DNA of 64,000 nt, taken from Pyrenochaeta sp. MPI-SDFR-AT-0127. Lineage: Eukaryota > Ascomycota > Dothideomycetes > Pleosporales > Cucurbitariaceae. Where the stretch lies: NCBI GenBank assembly GCA_020747015.1, contig JAGTJM010000002.1, forward strand, positions 1,240,001 through 1,304,000, read 5' to 3'. Both the position numbers and the translations under genes were made by a program. Below, in pieces: positions 1-10,994 of the stretch (positions within the stretch are counted from its first letter, which is position 1; every line of letters starts with the position of its first letter). The notes under the pieces are model-generated. The model had not been told where the DNA came from, ran no database searches, and was given only the letters and a program-made list of their open reading frames with translations.

Positions 1-2896
1 TAAAGAGATGGCTGCTGCAAAACAAATAAGGACAAGAGTGATAATTTGCTAAACGCTGGATCCACTTTTCAAACAGTTCATCAGTCTCTAAGCTTTTTCG
101 CGTATCCCATCCTCAGTTCGAGTTTGGTGTCACATACGGTAATGCTCGGTTTTGTTGATGTACTTACTTTAAGAGGGTCACAACGACTTGTTATTGGATA
201 GTCGTGAGGTAATGGTAATACTGCTCCACACTAGCAAAACCACTACGATACATTGGCCATGATAATCACGGAGGTAGCTTGGGGTGAAATAAAATCCCTG
301 CGCTTTCCCGAGAGGAGGGCTTCAGAGTAGCCGGAAAGGGCAGATCATAAGTCATGCAAGTCCTCAACAGGGCTTTGAAGGCTAGTGGAAACACTCATTA
401 CTTGCGATGTCTACTTTTGGTTATCAAAACATCACCCTCTCTGCTGAACATAAAGTCTGTTCCCTCGTCCACTCCAAAACAGTGGCTATTTTGGTAACAC
501 TGGGCTGCAGACCGTACCACTGAACATGCTTCAGCTTAAAACCTTACCCCGCTGATTGAGCGCAACACGATATCCAGTTGCATAGTGCAGTCCAACCAGG
601 AAGCGCTTGGAAACGCTGTACCGTGTTGTAGCTGAACTCAGCTGCTAATCAGTGTGGTTGCACCAAACCGCCTCCATACAGTTTTTTCAGCTCTTGAAGA
701 CTTTCTCACCGATGAGATCGACATGGCACGGAGACGCACATAAACTGATCTTGCAAATTTTGAGCTACGGAGGAGATGGTGCGCTAGTTTGCCATAGTCA
801 ATTGGGGGTTTTGCATTTTCTGATAGTCCCCAATTCACTTTTCAAAATCTCGTCGAAGAAGTACGGTATGAAATACCATTGCCATAAACCTTACAGCAAG
901 CACTTTGCGATTCATTTATGGGCATCACTATGTTCTAATGACGCCCACATAGAGTTGCGTAAGACAAAATTCTAAGAGGCCAACAACCTCACTGAAAAAG
1001 TTCTTGTAGCAGGGGGTGTTGTGTATCTGGAGTCTCTGTTTGATGTGCTCCGGAAACTCATTTACAGGATCTGAACACGATCGCTGAGTGTGTCCGTTGA
1101 TTTGATCATCCATCAAGTATTATTGCTATTTTCGAGTGTATTCTACTCTTGGCATACACCCGACTAGGTTAGTCCTTTTTCGCCCATTACATCAGCAAAA
1201 TCTGACTTGGCTCAACCTCGGCTCATTGCTGCTCTGGCTTGCACTGCCATTGCTCGTGCTGTACTTAAGCCCGCTCGTGGTCGCTCGCGCTCTGCTCATG
1301 CCTGATCACGCTTGCTCACGATTGCAATCTTGTGCTCAACCCCTGTTTTTTGTTCAGGGTCCTGATTCTGGTCCCCTTTCCCCTCGCAACTATGAGCAAC
1401 TTTACACGATGTTACACCTCATGGTATTCCGCAGCTGCCTCCGACCGAAAAACGAGAGGCTTTGGAGGCGCCCGGTTTTAGGGTCCTCCGAAGGCTGAAT
1501 AAAACATATGGCTTTTCAGGCGATGGTCCCCGTTGGCTATTAATGCTCCGTGGAGAGAGTCTTTGTGGAGAGACTTTCTCTATGGATAGACTTCTCCAAG
1601 GAGAGAAATGCTCCGCGGAGAGAGGCTCCAGGGAGAGAATCTCTTTATGGAGAGACTCTTTGAGGAGCCCAGCCAGCACGCAGTAAATGCAGAGCCTCGT
1701 TGACTTGTTCACATCTCTCGGTTTACTTCCTGCTCCAGTTGTTCACTTATACTCTTGTATAATCTGGCTAGCCCCAGCGTATGTATTGTTCTATGTATTT
1801 CAAGATTTTTGACTTGATTTGACCGCATTTTTGATGAAGGAATACAGGACTATATTATATCCTAGAGGTAGTCCTAGTTTCGGGCCCTCTGAATGCCAAG
1901 ACTACCAATTTGCACATTACGTTCTACGATCAAAGTATTTGGTTACCTACTGCAAAGAACAATCAAGCTTTTCTCGCAGACTAACTGACCTTACCCAACT
2001 ACCTCTTTTGATTATCGCTGTATCCTTGGTTTGTAAACAAAATAGCTAATACACGGTTGCACCGCCACCGCCCAGGATACACGCTTTCAACTCACTCTTC
2101 GATCCAAATTCTGTTAACGACCTCTAATTATAGAGAATAGTAGACAACCCTAATTATGATTTACTGTTAACTCTACGCGAAACATATTCCAGGGGTGAGC
2201 TGGGTATAAAGCCCAGAAATAGGCCACATTGACCCAGTGCTCACGCATGCAAAGTGAATGATCTAATACAAAATTTCAAGAGTCCAACAGTCACTCTTTT
2301 CTACACCACAGTATAGCCTGACATGTACTAACATATTTTTCTATTATCCACCATAGGATGCGGCATAAGAAGACCAGAAGGCTACGCAGATTCCTACTAC
2401 CAGCCTTGACTATATATGAGTGAACAAACCTATTGCTAGGGATCTAATACAAGCACTCCATGTGCGCATTTGCGGAAACGAGGCCGCAACAAGCGCCTCA
2501 ACAAGCACGGTGGACAGCACTGGGGGGCTGCTCCAGCTTTCTATGGCGGTGATCGAGGCGGAGGCAGATGATGGAGCAGCGACGGCGGCGAAGGAGGATG
2601 AGGAGGTGGAAATGGTGGCGGAGGCGGTGAGGGTGGGGTGATTAGGACGTAGAAGGATGGCTTGTATAGTATAATGACTCGCATGTATTATGATTATGAG
2701 TACGTCAAAGCAATACCCTGGACGTTTATGCTCTATTTGGATGAAGGTCACTGCTAGAAACTTTTGTTCTTATTCTCATCTAGAACTATCGATCTTCTAT
2801 CCGGCTGATGATCTACAAGGCACCATTTTCATGGCATTATAAAGCCTAAAGTATTGACCACCAGCCTGGAGTCAAGAGAATTCAAAAGGCCACTTG
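1..2896. other. Gene-poor accessory flank with short degenerate repeats
   Basis: I find no gene I can support here. All open frames are short and without recognisable domains. The stretch holds a GCTCA-rich segment (about 1204-1335), a GGAGAGA-rich degenerate array (1545-1668) and a G-rich low-complexity patch (about 2580-2640). Its right end is the 3' flank of the large gene that ends at 2897. Confidence 0.5.
1545..1668. repeat. Degenerate GGAGAGA array
   Basis: About 125 bases made mostly of GGAGAGA/TCTCTCC-like words. The 15-mer GCTCCGYGGAGAGAG occurs at 1545-1559 and 1610-1624, differing only at the Y. Words in both orientations are mixed, so local hairpins are possible. No coding frame explains the periodicity. 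The function is unknown. Confidence 0.55.
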
Positions 2897-5800
2897 TCAT
2901 CCCCAGAAGATACGCTTTCCGACCCAGCCGACGGCTTCTCGAAGAAGTCCTCTTTCCTCTTTCTCTTCGGCTTCTCTGATCTTCTTTGGTTGCTTCCCAG
3001 ATTTGTTCCGCTGAATCCAATGTGGCTTGGCCTGCATGACGTAGGGTTTCTCCCGTACAACGGTTACTTGGCTCTCATCAACAACCTCTCGAACCCGTTG
3101 GAATTGAGCGCCATAATACTGCAATGCAAACAGTTTCTCCACTAGCTGTTCAACTCCCTTTGGATCCAAGAGTTTGTGGTTTTCACCTCTCTCCATATAC
3201 TCTTTGAGGGTTGTGACTTCTTGCTCGTATTGGCGGCGATACTCCACGAGCCTATCATACTTATCTCTGCTCCCACCGACTTGCATTTTCCCCTTTTCTT
3301 GCTCCATTTGATGGTCAAGATATGCAGTGGTTGCATCGTTGATTGGCATGATAGCATTTCGGGCCAGGAAAACGCTGAACTGGGCTGCGGCGTCTCTGAT
3401 CGTCCTGAGTTCGACCTCAAGCTCCTCGACATATCGTTTCTTGCTGGCAATCACTGCTTCCTGTTTTTCGCGCTGTGTAGCATTGCTCTGGAGAGCGGCC
3501 AAGACCGAGGGATCATCTATTTCCATTGTACCGTTCTCATACTCGTACTTGATATGGAGATGTGTTGTCCAGGGGTGACCGCAAATTCGACAAGTCTCTC
3601 CATTCATAGCCCAGCAACCTTTCAACCCAGAAACACCAATGTCGTCTACCTGTATGTTTTGCAGATAGCATGGACTGTGGCACAACGCCTTGTACACATG
3701 CCCCAGAGTTGGCTTTCCATCGCTTCCAATTAAGCCGGTATTCATGTACTCAATGCACTCAGCATGCCCACACGCGGTGCGTGGCTGAGTGATTGGGACT
3801 GCAATGAGGGTTTTGACTTCAATCCTCAACTTTTCCTCGAGTTCCTTTTTGGTCAGTTGATGTCGCTCAAGCTCTTTGATGCCATCTCTGTTGACCGCTA
3901 ATGTGTGCTCCATGGTTTCAGCAATTTGTGCCATGGGATCCGTCATCTGGGTGATTCTATGCCGGGTTTCGTACAGGTTGACAGTGCTGGTGACCTCGTG
4001 CGGCTGAATTATCTGGAAGTGGTCGAGAAGACGTTGTGATTCGGTGACGGAGTATTCCCAACTGCTCCGAGTTTCCTCTAGGTGGCCGAGGGACTTGTTG
4101 TACTGCTTCTGCGCGGCAAGATACCTGAAGCTTTCGGAATCAAAACAATAGACATTTCGTTGTCTAAGGGCAATATCTACATCATCATACTGCCTGAGTA
4201 ATTCCTGGAGAGGGTCGAAAGTGTCACCAGGAGTATAGCTCGTTCCACGAGTATTGGTGAACCCGAATGCAATGTTTCGAGCCGCGTCGCGATGGAGGTG
4301 GGTCAATAACTCTTGGATACAGAACCGAAACATGATTCCAAGGCGTTGCTCATTTGGCTTGAGAAGGATCAAGATGCCATGGAGATTGTTGTATGTACGG
4401 AGGACACTCAGAATGTCGGCCATATTCTTTTTGTCTTGAGAGGCACCCCTGGTATCTCCAATCCCAGGCGTATCGATTAGTCTGACAAGCCGCTTCCCAA
4501 TCTGAACTCGGTGAACCGTGGCATGCTGAGTTGCGGACTGCCCTTTTGTTCCATCATGTTCTTCGATACTGACTTTCTGAGCAACCGACTCATCAGCCGA
4601 CTGGTGATCAAACCCGAAACTGATTTTCAATTTCTCAAATTCGCCATTATCTCGTTTGTCGTAGGTGGAAAAGGCGAATGGGATGATCCAGCAGAGCCTC
4701 TCAGCGTCCAGCGCGTCGTCAAGTGTTGGGAAAGTGAGATAGTTGACAAATGCATTTATCCAAGTCGACTTGCCAACACCAGTTGGCCCGAGTATAAGAA
4801 TATTGAGCTCTTCGAATGGCTCTAAAGCCTTGAGGTGAGCGAGTAAATGAGAAGATCTATATTCTTTGAAGTGGAGGCCATGTCGCGTATTAGAGCACCG
4901 AAATGTCCACCACTCGTACTCGCATCGACCACAGTCGCAGTACAGGAAGTTATCAATATGACCGTACTCAACCAAGCCACCACAACGGCTACAAATCCAG
5001 TCCTGATGAGAGGACGGCACGCAATCCAGTTTGGGACAAGGTATCTTCATAGCGACTCGTCGAACAGGTTTCGGTCGTCCGATGTCGAGATAGGCTTCGT
5101 TGTATCGAGCATATGATTTTGTCGCCGTGACCTTTCGTTCTTCTAAAACATCTTGAACCACGACTTCCGTATTGCGCACAAGTTCGATACGAAGTCCAAT
5201 CAAACGCTCCTCAAGTGCATCATAGTCCTTGAGAATCACATGTGGCTGTCGAGTATCATCCCCTAGCACTTGATGAAGAAGGGAGATATTCTGCCTCCAG
5301 ATTTCCGTTTGGGCTTTGGCAGCTTCGTTGAAGTGAAACACATGGATGTCGGTGTCTGGTCTCGTACCGATTTCCAGATCGAAAGACTCGCCATTGAATC
5401 CGACGTATTTTGCTCCCCGTGTGACGAGGCCATCCAAGAGCTGGACCTTCTCCTTATGACTCCCAGTGGTTATATCTTCGAGCTGATGGATCCTTGAGTT
5501 TGCTGGGCCAAACGTCTTAAGCAATTCCCAAAGCTCGGACTTTTCAGCGTATCCAGACCGAATAGCTTGAAGCTTACGAGCATAATCTCCCTGCAATTTC
5601 GTTTCCATATTCCGCGCCTCTAGTATATGATCTCCAACAGCCCGTATGTGATCTGGGGGGACGTAGTCACGATAGGTTTGAAGAAAGGCACGGTAGTCGT
5701 TAAGCTCCTGGCGCACAGATGTAAGATCGTCGAAGACTTGGACAAACTTTGCAAACGAATCGACCTCGAGGTGCTCCATGGTCAGGGGGATTGATGTCTG

Positions 5801-6598
5801 ACGATCCAGAACGCTGGCAAGCAGGGACAATGGTATGAGCTTGTACAGAAGAGGTTTCCCTTTGCCATCGTTGGCGCGTTCGATGTATTTATGGACGTTA
5901 CTGAGGAAATGATCGGTGGACTTTAGGTCTACTGGAATAACACCATCATTTGCGAGAATATCGCCGAACACAGTGATCTCGAGGTCCCCATCATGGGCTT
6001 GGTTGATCTCGGCAAAAGCCCCCTGCCCCTGCCCTGAGGGTTTGAAGGTGTGCCAGAAACCGAGACGGGCTTCTAGTGCTCCATTGACCTCTTTGGAGTT
6101 GCTTCGGTCTGTGAAAGTGTGCTTTGCTGTGATAATGTTGCGCGAACCCCAGACAATCTCAGAAACAACATGAGTTGCAGCCTTGGTATTCTCCACTGAG
6201 GACCACGATATCGAGTTCTCAATATCCTTGTCTTGGAAGTCAAGTTGTTCGCTAACCGTCTTGATGTTGTAGATGAGAGATCTCTGGGCTACAAGATTGG
6301 TCTCCCGCCGCTCCGTAAGGTATTTGCCAGACCCTTCGACTGAGACAAACCCAGCAAGGAAGCTCGCTCCCAGCTCGGCGCCAATATCCAAACAGCTGAA
6401 CTTGTCTTTGTAGGTGTCATGACTGGTGTATCTGATATCGCTATCGTGGATGTCTGTAGTCTTGATGGTGTTTGGGCTGGGACGATTCTGGATTACAGAC
6501 AATTGCAGGAACGAATCTGTCCTTGCATCGTAGAGAGCGCCAAGACTAGCGACCTCGCCGAGCGCAGGACGAACAAGAATAGCAGTTTGCGAAGACAT
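2897..6598 (-). CDS. SNTX-like domain / AIG1-like P-loop GTPase fusion protein
   Basis: Single-exon gene for 1233 residues, with ATG at 6598 and TGA at 2897. The first about 330 residues resemble the N-terminal domain of the stonustoxin (SNTX) family, a distant MACPF/CDC-like fold, including an opening RPALGEVASLGALYDAR segment. A helical stretch follows, then a Cys-rich zinc-ribbon-like patch (about 525-580). A GTPase core follows with Walker A GPTGVGKST near residue 605 and a G3-like DTPGIGDTRG near 708. A second Cys/His cluster (CGHAEC...CRICGHPWTTHLH) lies near 940-1015, then a long charged coiled-coil-like region and an amphipathic C-terminal tail. No signal peptide or clear membrane segment is seen, so I infer an intracellular protein. 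Fungi carry such SNTX-like/GTPase proteins, but the function is unknown; nothing shows toxicity. The frame is uninterrupted, unlike the decayed sequence around it, so it is probably under selection. Confidence 0.85.
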   Translation of the reverse strand: MSSQTAILVRPALGEVASLGALYDARTDSFLQLSVIQNRPSPNTIKTTDIHDSDIRYTSHDTYKDKFSCLDIGAELGASFLAGFVSVEGSGKYLTERRETNLVAQRSLIYNIKTVSEQLDFQDKDIENSISWSSVENTKAATHVVSEIVWGSRNIITAKHTFTDRSNSKEVNGALEARLGFWHTFKPSGQGQGAFAEINQAHDGDLEITVFGDILANDGVIPVDLKSTDHFLSNVHKYIERANDGKGKPLLYKLIPLSLLASVLDRQTSIPLTMEHLEVDSFAKFVQVFDDLTSVRQELNDYRAFLQTYRDYVPPDHIRAVGDHILEARNMETKLQGDYARKLQAIRSGYAEKSELWELLKTFGPANSRIHQLEDITTGSHKEKVQLLDGLVTRGAKYVGFNGESFDLEIGTRPDTDIHVFHFNEAAKAQTEIWRQNISLLHQVLGDDTRQPHVILKDYDALEERLIGLRIELVRNTEVVVQDVLEERKVTATKSYARYNEAYLDIGRPKPVRRVAMKIPCPKLDCVPSSHQDWICSRCGGLVEYGHIDNFLYCDCGRCEYEWWTFRCSNTRHGLHFKEYRSSHLLAHLKALEPFEELNILILGPTGVGKSTWINAFVNYLTFPTLDDALDAERLCWIIPFAFSTYDKRDNGEFEKLKISFGFDHQSADESVAQKVSIEEHDGTKGQSATQHATVHRVQIGKRLVRLIDTPGIGDTRGASQDKKNMADILSVLRTYNNLHGILILLKPNEQRLGIMFRFCIQELLTHLHRDAARNIAFGFTNTRGTSYTPGDTFDPLQELLRQYDDVDIALRQRNVYCFDSESFRYLAAQKQYNKSLGHLEETRSSWEYSVTESQRLLDHFQIIQPHEVTSTVNLYETRHRITQMTDPMAQIAETMEHTLAVNRDGIKELERHQLTKKELEEKLRIEVKTLIAVPITQPRTACGHAECIEYMNTGLIGSDGKPTLGHVYKALCHSPCYLQNIQVDDIGVSGLKGCWAMNGETCRICGHPWTTHLHIKYEYENGTMEIDDPSVLAALQSNATQREKQEAVIASKKRYVEELEVELRTIRDAAAQFSVFLARNAIMPINDATTAYLDHQMEQEKGKMQVGGSRDKYDRLVEYRRQYEQEVTTLKEYMERGENHKLLDPKGVEQLVEKLFALQYYGAQFQRVREVVDESQVTVVREKPYVMQAKPHWIQRNKSGKQPKKIREAEEKEERGLLREAVGWVGKRIFWG

Positions 6599-8384
6599 TT
6601 GGAGTAAGTTGGAGCGTGAGAAGAATCAAAAATGGAAGGTGATCGTAGTGATAACTCGAATGAAAGGTGTTGAAAAGCAGCAGAAGAATCTGGATGTTCA
6701 TTGTGTCAGCCTGATCACAATCTCAAAACAAGTTATTTGCCAACTAGCAGTCTTTGGGGGTGCAACCTCAGCCTGATTGTATCAGCATCCTATAGTCAAT
6801 GCGGGGGTGGGGGAACATACCGCTAATCATGCATTCGTGCGCTGGTCTGTTCGGATTCCTGCGCTCAGCCTTCTCTGAGTCTACGCCAGTAGTGGCTACA
6901 GATCCTTGTAGATTAAGAGCAGTATCTTTGTCAAGACAATTTTGCCATGATTTTTGAAGGGAAGTTATAAACGAGCTTAGGAGACTCAATCTGGGCCACT
7001 GTGCAGGAAAGTGGCCCGAAAATGGGACGCAAGTTGTCTCGTATTTGGGCGAATACCTGGCTGGCTCAGGCTGGCTCAGGCTGGCTCAGGGTTTCACTGC
7101 CACAAGCTCAGGTTACTTAGGGTCTGTTCGGTTGCTCCGTTTTGAACTTCCGTTTAGTATCAATAGAGCGCAAGTAAAAATAATGAAGCTTTACCAAATT
7201 TTCTGGTGATCAAGCTAGTGCTGCTCTTAAATTTATACAGTTTGTAATTCTACTGCCTTGCGTGTCCAGCGGCAGCATTCCTCTGAGCAGAATAGATTAG
7301 ATTAACCTTACCGTAAATTTGGTGAGCCTACTGCTACTATTGTTAAAGGGCTTTGGACAATGGCACAGAGTCTCTGCAACTCTGCAACCTGAGTTGTGGA
7401 TTGAAGATGTTCAGAATCCTTGAACTCTGTTTCACCCATTTAAATGAACAGTGGGTCTGTACTAAGTTCTTACGCGAAAAATACAAAGATTATTACTAGT
7501 ACTAGTCGCTGAATACGTGTATTTGATTATGTGTATGTGATTATGTGTATTTGATAATATGAACGTCTTGAGGACTGTGTTGCCGGTGCAGGGGTTGAAG
7601 GGCTAAGCCACGGAAGATTGTATTGTAGCCCGAAAATGGGACCAGTCAGCGATTGACACCTCACATCCTTACGAGCTAATTGGGGCGCAATTTCAGACCC
7701 TCTTCATGCTGCTCAGGCAAGAGGGAGGAAATTAGGCAGGATCACGCTGGCTTGCGTCGGCTCATGGCGAGCTCAGGCTTGCTCAGCCACAGCTCAAGCT
7801 GCTTACTCATTACTCATGTTATACCCTTGCGTAACTCACGATCAGATCCGGAAAAAGCTTTGTGTAAGAGTAGATTTCACTTAATTGTTATCCACTATTC
7901 ATCTCTTCTATTCCCAAGACAAGAAATATCCCACCGTAGGCAAACCCTGTAGTCCATCTCCGAGAAAGTTTTAATCGCAAGGAAACCGAGAGTAATAGCG
8001 AGAAAGAATCCCGAGCCATTACGAGGAATAAACAAATCCTGGGACGGGGTTAAAGACTACCAACGGTGGTCACTTCAAGAAGTAATACTTCGTATTTTGG
8101 GAGCTACCTGCGTGTTTCCTCTAAAATAGACAATATGCTTGAGTAAGTTGTCCAGGCATATGTAAGACTTGATGCCTAAGGTCTAGTCGTGAATTAAGAG
8201 GGATGAGTATCGAAACAGTGTAGTCATGCACACGACCTTAGACCTAAGACATAATAATATGTCAAAAGAACGCTTTTGTCGCTTTTGATTATGCATTTCT
8301 ATACGAAAATGAGGATCTTTCAGTCATAGAACAGATGATTCTCTCTCATAGGCTCTGGCTTCGATCATACCCCCAATCCCCACC
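6599..8384. other. Intergenic, repeat-bearing
   Basis: This is the promoter side of the 2897-6598 gene followed by gene-free sequence. It contains three tandem CTGGCTCAGG units (7061-7090), a diffuse GCTCA-rich patch (about 7706-7830) and two copies of CCCGAAAATGGGAC (7015-7028 and 7629-7642). No gene or RNA is recognised. Confidence 0.5.
7061..7090. repeat. Three exact 10-bp CTGGCTCAGG units
   Basis: CTGGCTCAGG is repeated three times without change. GCTCA-rich, more degenerate stretches also occur at about 1204-1335 and 7706-7830, so the motif may belong to a dispersed decayed repeat. Confidence 0.8.
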
Positions 8385-8945
8385 ATTTTAGAGTACCAGT
8401 CTTCCCTAGGTCCTTCCTGATAGGCCCCAAGTTTTCCAATTCTCCACTCTACATGCCCAGCCTGACCTGAGCCACCTTCTTAAAATGTCTTAAACTAACT
8501 TGTCCTAAGAGGAGGCCAAAGACACTCAGCGGATCATTGCTTAGGTTATCAACTACCTCATAGATTGCGACACCAATACTCGCCAGTTCACTGGCGACAT
8601 GAAGAATGGTTGCCGGGCAGAGTAAAACCTAATGTATCTGCTGTCGCTCTCGCTATATGATAGACGCCTTGCCCGACTTACAATTCGCAGAGTTCGAGCA
8701 GTCGACTTTGCAGCATTGCACATGCTTCATCTCGGTGCATTCGAAAAACTCAGTCTTTTGCGCACCGCCCATATGCTTTTAGACCTGGTATAGACTTTGG
8801 TCCTTGACAGACTTCTCGTAAACTGTAAACTTCTTGTCGTAGCCACCTTTGATGAGGTTGTCATACTAGGCTAATGAGCCCCCCAGAATGGCCCACAAGT
8901 TTCCACCAGCGTGCTGATAGACATACATGGAAGGTAAAGAATTTG
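8385..8945 (-). pseudogene. Decayed fragment of a killer-toxin-like (subgroup C) chitinase
   Basis: Read on the minus strand, one frame keeps segments typical of the region downstream of the catalytic domain in fungal GH18 subgroup C chitinases. They are VYQHAGGNLWAILGGSLA, then YDNLIKGGYDKKF, a Cys-rich patch with paired cysteines, and the C-terminal GVAIYEVVDN...FGLLLG...VRLGM stretch. At least five in-frame stops interrupt it, several of them TAG or TAA that could come from CAG or CAA by C-to-T change. The catalytic GH18 domain is missing; the sequence up to 9370 shows no match. I take it as a non-functional relic. The family call rests on pattern memory and needs a profile search. Confidence 0.5.
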
Positions 8946-9450
8946 GTAGTGTCTCGCACATATCGTGTTCAATATTTCCTCATACGCTCCTTGAAACCTA
9001 CGCCGATCCTTATGTAAGCCGTCGGGCCTCGTAAGATAAGTCTTACGGCGGGCAGAGCCTCACAAACACGCGTCAGTCCGGACTCTTATGGAGGCTCAGC
9101 ATTTGTCCCACAATGCACACTTCGGCCCCATGCCGTCCAATTGCTTGTCGTAAAGATGATCCGATATATGCTACTATTTCCTTCTAGCGTCTTGCGTGTC
9201 GTCGTTGAGCAGCAACGCCGCGCCGCCGCGCCCTCCTTCGATACGTCATAGTTCGAAACTTTAAAAGCGGCTCCATAAAAACTCCGATCGCTGCTGCAAC
9301 CGCGCGTATGAGGTTGCGTTGCCCCAGGTTCAAGAACATTAACTCGTCCTGACTAGATTTTCCGTTCGTTGCTTATTGTTCCTTCTTTCTATTTTTCTGC
9401 ATTGTCAACGACGGTCACCGACCAGTTTTTGAATCGCCATCAAGGCAGAT
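8946..9450. other. Promoter-side intergenic region of the SUR7-like gene
   Basis: No gene is recognised. It separates the chitinase relic from the SUR7-like gene and probably holds the promoter and 5' leader of the latter. Confidence 0.45.
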
Positions 9451-10502
9451 ATGGGCTTCTTCAACCGACGTCGGGCGTCCGATGGAACTGCGGCAACAAC
9501 AACGTCCTCTTCTCCTACCGTTGTCCCAGAACTCTCCAAAGAACAGATCAAACGTGCAACCCGCACACGCAAAACCTGGGCCCTACTGACAAGTTTCTTC
9601 CTCTTCCTCTCTGTCATCTTCCTTATTCTACTACAAATCGGAAGCACCAGCAATCGATCCTTAATCAAAAACTGGTTCTTTATTCGGCTCGACCTTAGCG
9701 ATATCGTGCCATCCAGTGTGCCGAATTTCCAGTTGATCAACACCATTGCACAAACGCTGGGACTGCATGACTTCTACCAAGTTGGACTTTGGGGGTTCTG
9801 TGAGGGTTATGAGGGCGAGGGTGTAACGTTTTGTTCGGAGCCACAGACATTGTATTGGTTCAATCCAGTGGAGATTCTGCGTAACGAGCTGCTCGCTGGA
9901 GCATCAAGTGAGTTCTCTCCCACCATGCAACGTTACCCATCATCGCAAACAGGACTCTGGCTAACGGAGATGTGATAGTCAACCTGCCCGCCGATATTAA
10001 TGACATTCTCGACCTTATAAAACTAGTCTCGCAATGGATGTTCGGCCTCTTTCTTACAGGGACCTGCCTTTCATTCGTCCTTATTTTCCTCATGCCGCTC
10101 TCTATTTATACGCGCTGGCTCGCTCTCCCCGTCGCAATCCTGGCCTTCCTGAACGCGCTCTTCGTCACCGCTGCATCGATTGTCGCAACCGTCATGTTCA
10201 TCATCTTCCGCAATACTATTAGTAGTGTGGCTGAACTCAACATCAGCGCCGAGATTGGCATAACCATGTTCGCATTCATGTGGGTCGCGAGCGCCTTCGC
10301 CATTTTTGCCTGGTTGGTGCAAATGGGGCTGTGCTGCTGCTGTGCGTCGAGACGGGACGTGAAGAAAGGAAAGAAGAGAGGAAGCGAGAAGGCGTATGCT
10401 TTGGAAAATATGGAACAGGGCGTCAGGTCGACGAATATGCGTGCCGGTGAGCCAAAGGTGACCGCACCGAGAAAGAAGTACCAGTTTTGGAAGCGCCGCT
10501 AG
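9451..10502 (+). CDS. SUR7/PalI-family four-pass membrane protein
   Basis: Two exons, 9451-9907 and 9979-10502, give 326 residues. The 71-base intron has a GTGAGT donor, a CTAAC branch site at 9961 and a TAG acceptor, and the split codon joins in frame. The first membrane segment is at about 41-62. A long outer loop follows with the family's W-G-x-C signature (GLWGFCEG...FCSEP). Three more membrane segments in exon 2 precede a cytoplasmic tail with CCCC and basic residues. SUR7-family proteins sit at plasma-membrane eisosome domains and affect endocytosis and wall integrity; PalI relatives act in pH sensing. Which of these this member does cannot be told from sequence. The next gene is convergent. 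Confidence 0.85.
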
Positions 10503-10994
10503 AATCGAAGCCAGTCGGAAGTAAACAACCTCGACGATGTAATGCACATAGATATTGGCCGGGAAGAGTGATATCCTACAAAACCTGGCCTGTACACAAA
10601 AGCATATTGACTTTGCATCGTATTTCAGCATGGCGTTGGGTTGGGCTACATTTTTGCACAAGCATTGGGTGGTAACGTTCACGAATTCAATCTTGATATA
10701 GACCTAATTATATTCTCAACAGCTATCATCTCGACCAAAGAGTCATGAAAATGACCAACGCCATTGCCTTGACGCCTTTCACGCTGGCCGAATAGTAAAT
10801 TTACCAGTTCATTTTCAAACCTAAACGTTAGGAATGTCACAACAGGGTCACCCATGATGCACTCGAAGGATAGCAAAGGCAAGTTGTTGTGATGTGAAAA
10901 ATGAATGTTATGATTCTCTCGTTGATATCTCCCTAGTAAATGAACCTCCCATTGCCGCACCATACACATCCCTTCTCTCAGCGCTGCGCTCAGT
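10503..10994. other. 3' intergenic region between convergent genes
   Basis: About 490 bases between the 3' ends of the SUR7-like gene and the small conserved gene. No gene is seen. Open frames here are shadows. Confidence 0.5.

Noticed and set aside
1..640. Minus-strand peptide-like stretch near 1-110 (TDELFEKWIQRLANYH)
   Set aside because: A stop lies directly before it, it runs off the window edge, and no family was recognised.
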